Below, piece by piece: positions 58,788 to 64,000 of a stretch of DNA of 64,000 bases. A program made the position numbers and the translations under genes. Under the pieces are notes generated by a model. It saw only the letters and a program-made list of their open reading frames with translations, made no database searches and was not told the DNA's origin. Positions within the stretch are counted from its first letter, which is position 1; every line of letters starts with the position of its first letter. The stretch spans positions 62,001-126,000 of the forward strand of contig JANBPK010001192.1 of NCBI GenBank assembly GCA_027579435.1. The letters are read 5' to 3'. The DNA comes from Candolleomyces eurysporus. Taxonomy: Eukaryota > Basidiomycota > Agaricomycetes > Agaricales > Psathyrellaceae.

Positions 58788-60840
58788 TCAATGGTTCCCT
58801 TCGGTGAATGAATCCAAACCTTTCACCTCAAAACCTTTCCAAGGAATATAACGCGCCCTGGATCCGTGCCCGTCCTTCTTGAAGATTCCGACAATAAAAA
58901 TCCGTTCGTTGGGCTCGTCGCTGAGAGCAAGGGCCGCTAATCTGAAAAACGTGGCACGGCAGAATAGATTGAGCATTTCTTGCAATGGGATAGGGAAAGT
59001 TTGATGGCGAATAAATGTCACAAAACTGTTGACGGGGTACACGTCAGTGATGGATGGTCTCGGCCCGACGTTGAAAACTACAAAGTTTTGACGGTCGTCC
59101 AAGGTCGTTGCAGGTTGGGATGTTTCCCGATTGAGGATGAGCTGCCCGAGAACGTGCAACAAAAAGATTTTGGTGCTTTGTTTCACTCGCGCTGCAACGA
59201 GGAATGAGTTCCGGAAAGATGACGCGCACATAGGCACAAAAACATACGAGGAGGCCGAATTTTTTCTCTATACTCCTGACATTCATGTCTGTGAGATAAG
59301 AACCAGGCAACCCGTTGACAATTGTAGCCACAATAAAGGGCATTGCCGCAACTACTGCAACACTTCGCTGAAAATCCTCGGTTTTCGCACTGTAAGGTGA
59401 GCAGAGTGAAAAATAAGTGGCAGAGCATCACTTCGAGGAGATGCAAATACTACGCACCGATACATTATCACAAATACCGCTGACCGCCGGGTCTTGAAAT
59501 TGCCGATAGCCGTTTACGAAAACATTGAACGTGGCCTCAATGCTAACCCACATACCCATCGACGCCGCGGTAGCATTACTTTGGTCGACGGGAGGGAGCG
59601 ACTGGAAGGCGTACTGCAAGTAGGGCACGGAATGGTGATCCAACATGCAGCTGATGACAAATTGAAGAAATATCCAAGTTTGCAGATAGGAGTCGTTTTC
59701 GCAATCTTCGCTGTTGTATAGGACGACCTCATAGATGGGACGAAGGACCCCTGCTCGTAAAAGTTTTCTGATCGTCCTGCGGTAACTGTCTGGGCAAGGT
59801 TGCTCGAGCGTGTAACTGAGGGCGTGTCCAAAGATCGCTGCAACGGATAGGTAAGACACGTCCACCACGGGGAATCGGTGCAGCGTTGCCAAAAAGTCGA
59901 AAGGCAAGGAACTATTGAAAATGTTCCGAGCCGATGCCCTGGAAAATTGACAAAATAGGAGCATGAGGTGCGTTAATCCCCCCAAAGCATCAGCGGTAGC
60001 CGTGGGGCTGTCCTTCAGCATATGGAACCGGCCAATAAGCCAAATAGACCCTGTCGTCCACCGGGTTGGGTCTTGGGAGCAAAACAACACAAAAGTTTCG
60101 CATCCCGCAGGCTCCATACACACCATCCGCAATAACGACATCCCGATGCGGCCCGTTAACAACCAAGAATGGTTGTCCCAATATAACGGGCCAAAAGGAA
60201 CGTCGGCCCAGCACCACACCTTGAAGGCGACGGCCACGAGAGACTGCATATTAACATGCGTCTGGAACATGGCAGCCCTCCGAGTTAAAAGGCGAACGAT
60301 AATTGAAGCGGCCAACGAGCACGCTAAACTGGCTGATCTCTCCTCTTCCGGAAAGAAAATGGATGGATGGTCCAGCGAGAGCAGGACGACATCGAGGATG
60401 CGGCGTGCGGTGGCAGACGCTGGAGATCTACTGCATACCCGTTGTCCGACAGTGGCTCCGGGAAGGACGCCTAACAATTGCAGGGAAAACCCCGCGGTGG
60501 CCGCGACATCTTCTTGCAAGGGTTCCAAGGCACCGAGGGCGAACATCAAATCCAAAGTCGCATCCGCAGTTCGGTTCTTCAACACCGTCATGCCCGTTCG
60601 GGTCCAATCGACACGGAGCAATCGAATAATCGACTCTGTGACAACACCCGAGTGTCTGTCGAGATTTCGACAGAGCTGCAAAGATATTAATACACGGTCA
60701 CGAAAACTTCAGCACAGCGAAATACACACTTGATGAATCTCATCAATAGACGGTTCCGAACCCGTTTCCCTTCCCCGAGCACTTCCAAACGTGAGATAAG
60801 ATGTTTCGAAACAATTGAAATGAATACCTTGGAATGAAAG
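58788..60840 (-). CDS. MYND-type zinc-finger protein, array copy D
   Basis: Fourth copy, with the longest single open exon (59428-60681). An upstream exon ends SEPSIDEIHQ (about 60740), spliced to LCRNLDRHSGVVTESIIRLL. Array signatures: VAFKVWCWADVPFGPLYWDN, TRWTTGSIWLIGRFHM, FNSSLPFDFLATLHRFPVVD, AGVLRPIYEVVLYNSEDC and SGICDN just before an intron. The MYND finger at about 59300-59390 is intact: KCCSSCGNALYCGYNCQRVA then WFLSHRHEC. At a 5-A run (59238-59242) the frame changes by one base and continues ASSFRNSFLVAARVKQSTKI, FVVFNVGPRPSITDV, ERIFIVGIFKKDGHGSRA, ending LDSFTEGNH at 58788. The start codon upstream of 60740 is not resolved. Confidence 0.75.
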
Positions 60841-62630
60841 GAAAAGGATCCGTTGCAAAGCGAGAAATAGGTATCGTGGGCATGTTGCAGGCAGCGAGGA
60901 AGCGGGCTCGATCAAAGAATGACAACCCAGAAAATGCGCAGAATGAGCTCGGAGGCTTGTCCTTGACGAAAGCCGTATTGGTTATATGCTTTTATATCAA
61001 CATAAACAGCTCTGCGGGCTTTCCATAGTACAAAAGGAAAGTCAGTTTTTCTATTTTGAGATGGAGAAAAGCAGAATCGACTGCTCGGGCGTGCCGGCCT
61101 GACGTACTTACTCCAAAAATTGAGTGACCTAGTTATGGTATGCGAAGAACTCCTTAACTGGTAAGAATACGCTTCCCTGTATGATCAAACGACCGTGCCT
61201 CTGGCATCGGACCATGCGCAAGAACATCGCGTGCTGCAACGGTGTCACTGATACCCAAAGGCAATCAGAAATTAAGACCGGTTACATCGCCACGGCTCCT
61301 TACTTTAACCCAAACGCGAGTCTAAGGCAGAAGCGCTATGAAGGAAGGCAGTGGGAGATATAAGAAAATGGCAAGAATCATAGGTGCCCTTTGCGCCGCG
61401 TCACCATAACAAAAGACAAACAGCGCTCCGTTGTGGATGTTTTGGTCCGCGCTCGTCCGGCCCGGCCAGTACTCCATGGCAGATCGTTCATCAGGATGGT
61501 TATTTAAAATTATTATCATATAAGTTCTGTAGTGGCCAATGAATGGCCGAAGCCCGCTACCGACAGTGTGATATGAATTCATTTGCAGCGGCACTCATTA
61601 CACGGGTGGTTGTACTCCTTGTGCTTATGCTCAACCGAAATTCAGCCACCAGTCACCGACCCCATCACTCTTTTCCAATATACTCGACAGTGACGAGCTG
61701 GATCATTCCAACTCAGTCATTGGTAGAAATCGTGTTGATAGCACGAGCCACCCTTTGCTGGCTCCCATCGATCCAAAGCGGCTGTCTTGTAAGTTCTCAC
61801 TTGGTTCCCATGTCTCTTCCTCTTCACTACATCCTATCCATCGAATCTTGTACCACAATTTTCCTTGTTTATCGTATTTTTCATCAACAATTTTGTCCAC
61901 TTAGTATTCCAGTCCCCTGTTCTGTTTTTGCTAGTGATATAGGGCTCATATACATACCTAGCGCTGATACCAAACATGGTACAACAACAATCGTGCAGAT
62001 GAATTGGCCGCCCAGCCTAGAACGCCCGGCCCGTAAAACGGCTCCGTTGCCTGAAACACTTTTCCGACGATCGAGTGGTCGCGGGGGGGCCCTGCAAGAC
62101 CCGCTTCTTACCTTACGGTAGCGGGAACCTCTTGCAGGCCCTCGAAGGCCAGGGACATTTGCATTTTTCGCTGAATAGCGCATACTTGTTCATATGTGCC
62201 AGTTGCAACGTCGTCTCATCATGCCTGTGTCATCCCTGGGGCACTGCCTACAGTACGAAAAGTTGCTCACATATCGCCAAACGTGTGCATTCGCCGTAAA
62301 AATCAAATGGCAACAGTTGTAATTTCTGGGCGCTCTCTACACCTCGATGCATAAATCTCAAATCTAGAGTATGCAGGACGCATGGGCTATGCCTGGTGCC
62401 TCCTTGTCGGCTTCCGAGAAGTCTAGGACACCTCTGCCTAGGAAAATGTAGTTTACAAATCTGCAGATACGTTAAGCCGCGGAATTGCAAAGAGACGAAC
62501 AGCGAGAACCATTGCTCGACCACGACATGATAAAATCAAAGAAAAAGGAAAATCGGATACAGAGCAGAAAAATGGACCAAAAGAAAGAAAATGTCTGTCG
62601 AAAACTACCCAAATTTCAAAGAATTGTATG
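60841..62630. other. Spacer between MYND copies D and E, with decayed sequence
   Basis: 1.8 kb without an intact gene. It may hold the first exon of copy D at its left end. It contains the chromodomain fragment described separately (61787-61900). No LTR or terminal repeat is obvious by eye. Confidence 0.45.
61787..61900 (-). pseudogene. Chromodomain fragment, probably from a chromovirus (Ty3/gypsy) integrase
   Basis: On the minus strand VDKIVDEKYDKQGKLWYKIR then WIGCSEEEETWEPSENLQ is a clear chromodomain: the aromatic cage residues (Y/W), the W..E..TWEP block and the ENL end are present. In mushrooms such domains usually close the integrase of chromoviral LTR retrotransposons. A stop codon lies just before it in frame, or an intron acceptor (CTAAG), and no integrase core was found nearby. 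It is therefore most likely a relic; a captured exon of a host gene is the other option. Confidence 0.6.
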
Positions 62631-64000
62631 TCAAGCAAAAGTGCGAAGGAACCTCTCCAGGCCAATTACTGCAACTCCCTTGAAAGGAATGTAAGTCGCG
62701 TTGGTGCCTTCTCGATCGCGCAAGAACAAGCCAAAAATGCATAACCTGCCTTTCCTGGTCGCGGCGCTGGCTAAGGCCGCGAGTACCAGTGAGGGTTCTG
62801 CCGCATATAGTTCTAGGAGCAACCTGAGCGGGCGTAGGGAAGCTTCCCCGACATGTTCCTTTAACGTGCTAACCCTGTGGCGTGTTTGTCTCATTGGGCC
62901 ATATCCTACTCTGAACACGCAGAACACGTCGCCCTGTGCCGCTCCGGTACTTTGATTAACCACCGCAGGGTTACCAAAGTTCAGGAAAAGATAGGACAGT
63001 GCGTGCAGGAAATAATATTTCGTGCCGCCGTCCACTACAACTGCAAATCGGGGATACATATCAGTTAATATTGTGCTTTTGAACAAAACAAACGCACTTC
63101 CAGGGCTAGTTCCATGTTCCAAAGACGTAGCGCAACCCGCCTGGTGTTCGTCATTCCAAGCAACCATTTGGCAATTTTCGCTGCAGTACAATCCTCTTCT
63201 GCAACTCGAACAATGCAACATAACTAGGGGCCGTGCAGTACACTTCAATCGCACCATGAATAAAAATTAGTATCAATAAAAAGTCATATACAGCGACGAA
63301 AACAGGCTCACATTCGCATTGTCACACATGCCTGTAAATTCTCGGTTTCGTGCGCGGATTAACCCTTTTGCAAACAGGAGAGTGGTCGACTGAATGCGCA
63401 TCCAAACGGCGAGAAATACGGGACGCGCGTGCCTTTGGTTTGGAGGCGAAAGAGCGAGAAATGCGCCGGCCAAGTGCAGGACGGTTCTAGGATCAAGGAC
63501 ACAGCAGGACAAAAAAGAGAGATATTCAAGACATGTTCTGAGCTGCATGTCTTGATTGTCTTGACCACTGTAAAGGATGACCTCGCGTAGCGGTACCAAA
63601 ACGTCCGACCTCAACAATTTTCTAGTTATTCGCATGGCATCAGAGGTAGATCGAACTTGAAGAGAACTATTGGCTAATGATATTAAATCCGATGAGGTGA
63701 GCAGGTACTCGCCGCATATCGTCGGAACTTTTTTCAGCAAAACGATGCAGTCCGAAGGCAGACGGCTGTCGAGGATGAGCTGGCCAGCAGCGCTGGACAA
63801 CTTGACAAATCCGAGCGCAATGGTAACGAGCGCCGAGATGCTTCGCAGGGAAACGCTCGCCGAGTGTCGCAGGGCCACACCTCTCGCCACCAGCCAGGCG
63901 ACAGCAACGTACCATCGAAGGCCCGCGTCCTCCGAGCAGAGATCGCGGAAAAACGTACGAGCCACAGAATCTTCCAAAACGCGGGAAATAAGACCAATTT
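62631..64000 (-). CDS. MYND-type zinc-finger protein, array copy E (N-terminus beyond right edge)
   Basis: Fifth copy, entering from the right edge. Open segments: 63273-63997, then after an intron 62631-63257. Signatures: SEDAGLRWYVAVAWLVARGV, GQLILDSRLPSDCIVLLKKV, RSDVLVPLREVILYSGQDN, ending GMCDNAN before the intron. The MYND finger is intact: LHCSSCRRGLYCSENCQMVA then WNDEHQAGC. The C-terminal domain reads KYYFLHALSYLFLNFG, VFRVGYGPMRQTRHRV, GRLCIFGLFLRDREGTNATY and ends VIGLERFLRTFA (stop 62631). MYND and C-terminal domain are in one open frame with no break, so this copy looks intact as far as it is visible. Confidence 0.8.

Noticed and set aside
1..64000. CRISPR arrays, operons, Shine-Dalgarno sites
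   Set aside because: The window is eukaryotic (spliced genes throughout); no regular short repeats with spacers were seen.

Overview
This window is nuclear DNA from a mushroom-forming basidiomycete (Agaricomycetes). The genes have many short introns of about 50-70 nt with GT...AG ends. The best matches are basidiomycete-style SEN34, CDC25, CCT1, CDC27/APC3, CRM1, TMA20, ALG13, TRM9, NAC-alpha and TSC1 genes. Accessory families typical of Agaricomycetes are also present: a DUF6533 membrane protein, a NACHT-type NTPase, an F-box/nucleotidyltransferase-like protein, a Helitron and an array of MYND zinc-finger genes. The species cannot be named from the sequence alone.

Layout. 0-6 kb is gene-poor. 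It holds the edge of a possible FunK1-like gene, a PHO80/PCL-type cyclin gene carrying a stop codon and frame breaks, about 2 kb with no recognisable gene, and a hidden multi-exon DUF6533 gene. 6-40.9 kb is a dense housekeeping block: SEN34(-), IAH1(+), CDC25(+), a 1.5 kb gap, a NACHT NTPase(-), CCT1(+), CDC27(+), an orphan acidic protein(+), an SRR1-domain gene(-), TMA20(-), CRM1(+), an MDR reductase(+), ALG13(+), TRM9(+), NAC-alpha(-) and TSC1(+). 41-47.2 kb is a nearly complete Helitron coding for a RepHel protein on the minus strand. 48-51.1 kb has two lineage-restricted genes. 51.3-64 kb is a tandem array of at least five paralogous MYND-zinc-finger genes, all on the minus strand. One is decayed, one runs off the right edge, and a lone chromodomain fragment sits between the last two.

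The housekeeping genes cover the cell cycle (cyclin, CDC25, APC3), folding and nascent chains (CCT1, NAC-alpha), tRNA processing and modification (SEN34, TRM9), translation (TMA20), nuclear export (CRM1), N-glycosylation (ALG13) and TORC1 control (TSC1). They do not form one pathway. The accessory right third is shaped by transposition and local duplication.

Quality caveat. Seven isolated N characters occur, mostly beside homopolymers. Several otherwise good reading frames break by exactly one base at homopolymer runs (for example 46076-46085, 48579-48586, 52992-52999, 59238-59242). Single-base frameshifts here may therefore be sequencing artefacts; base substitutions, such as the TAA in the cyclin gene, are less easily explained that way. 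Exon coordinates were worked out by hand from splice signals and frame continuity.
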